DNA of 21,527 bases, taken from assembly GCA_000697335.1 (NCBI GenBank), contig JNEM01008535.1, positions 1 to 21,527 of the forward strand, written 5' to 3'. The position numbers were made by a program, and so were the translations under genes. The notes under the pieces are model-generated. The model had not been told where the DNA came from. It did not search any database and worked only from the letters and a program-made list of their open reading frames with translations. Positions 20,921 through 21,527 of this stretch are shown here, piece by piece. The first letter of the stretch is position 1. Each line of letters opens with the position of its first letter. Origin of the DNA: Conidiobolus incongruus B7586. Its lineage: Eukaryota; Entomophthoromycota; Entomophthoromycetes; Entomophthorales; Conidiobolaceae.

Positions 20921-21527
20921 ATGAGTGACTTAGAATCAAAAATATCATGGGTAATGCATCCAATTGGGTTAATATGCTCCATAATCACATTAGCTATACT
21001 GTTGTTTTTATGGTGCTACAATAAGAATCTAATCAATCGAGTATCCCTCAGATTGGTAGGAATGCTAGCGATTTCAGATATCTGTAACCATATTAGAGAA
21101 TATTTAATGAGAATTGTATCGGATCCAGAAGACCGCTATACCTGCTCTATTATTGCCGCATTCGTTCAATTTGGGTTACTATTCTACTGTTTTACTAATA
21201 TAGCTGTTGCGTTTCATTTCCATAGAGTAATAGCACTCAATAGATGGAGCGATTTTAAATTTGAGATCAAAATCTATCTTGTAGTTATATTTTGTTCTCT
21301 GTTCGGTGTACTGATATTTTATTTTATTGATGCTTATAAAGTAACTTTATGGACCAGTTGCTATCCGCAGCCTCAAGATATCATATCAAAAAATATTCAC
21401 TATATCCTTATGAACCTTTTACTAATCTTTACCATTGGTTACTCTCTATTCGTTACTATATTATGTAGGCTTAAATTAAATCAATATGCTAAAAATTTTA
21501 TTCAAGAGTTTAAAGATTGCAACATTA
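20921..21527 (+). CDS. Seven-helix G-protein-coupled receptor, cAMP-receptor/Git3-like, 3' end outside window
   Basis: The first 202 residues are visible and the frame is still open at the window edge. The ATG is the first after an in-frame TGA at 20894-20896. Five membrane helices can be seen: about 9-33, 41-64, 73-104, 116-137 and 158-185. C75 at the top of helix 3 and C147 in the second outer loop (WTSCYPQP) can form the conserved receptor disulfide. Helix 3 ends in HFHRVIAL in place of the rhodopsin DRY. Helix 2 carries RLVGMLAISD, much as in Dictyostelium cAMP receptors and the fungal Git3/Gpr1 glucose-sensor group. Such receptors act at the plasma membrane through heterotrimeric G proteins (family knowledge). 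The ligand cannot be told from the sequence. A third inner loop, helices 6-7 and the tail should follow downstream. Confidence 0.85.
   Translation, partial: MSDLESKISWVMHPIGLICSIITLAILLFLWCYNKNLINRVSLRLVGMLAISDICNHIREYLMRIVSDPEDRYTCSIIAAFVQFGLLFYCFTNIAVAFHFHRVIALNRWSDFKFEIKIYLVVIFCSLFGVLIFYFIDAYKVTLWTSCYPQPQDIISKNIHYILMNLLLIFTIGYSLFVTILCRLKLNQYAKNFIQEFKDCNI

Overview
The window looks like nuclear DNA from an early-diverging, zygomycete-type fungus with a very A+T-rich genome. The genes are built from short exons and tiny introns: the 17 introns I could place are all 46-58 nt. The protein set is fungal in character: a G3BP/Nxt3-type NTF2-RRM protein, Fyv7, a compact Atg9, Cwc27, an Mgr3-like mitochondrial TPR protein, and a receptor resembling the Dictyostelium cAMP-receptor/Git3 class. 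A mitochondrial membrane protein with a presequence argues against the hydrogenosome-bearing anaerobic gut fungi. Entomophthoromycotina or another AT-rich Zoopagomycota lineage is my best guess, but the sequence alone does not settle it.

Layout. 1-1.9 kb is AT-rich flank. From 1.9 to 10.6 kb, four housekeeping genes lie in tandem on the + strand: the NTF2-RRM protein (1925-3321, 3 exons), FYV7 (4516-5286, 6 exons including a 14-nt microexon), ATG9 (6152-8446, 5 exons) and CWC27 (8914-10571, 6 exons). From 10.6 to 18.5 kb the window is gene-poor. It holds a single intronless gene for a small secreted Gly/Pro-rich protein (14096-14368), a 38-nt near-perfect palindrome, and two pyrimidine-rich islands that share a diverged direct repeat. 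An Mgr3-like gene lies on the - strand (18524-19838, 2 exons). A seven-helix receptor gene begins at 20921 and runs off the right edge.

The genes do not form a pathway: mRNP/stress-granule biology, small-subunit ribosome assembly, autophagy, splicing, mitochondrial quality control and signalling are all represented, as expected for ordinary eukaryotic gene order. I saw no tRNA, rRNA, CRISPR array, intact transposon or virus-like element. The points most worth a second look are the paired islands, the palindrome, the near-absence of G at donor position +5, the FYV7 microexon, a stop codon in the secreted protein that looks like a recent CAA-to-TAA change, and a possible zinc-binding knuckle in Cwc27.
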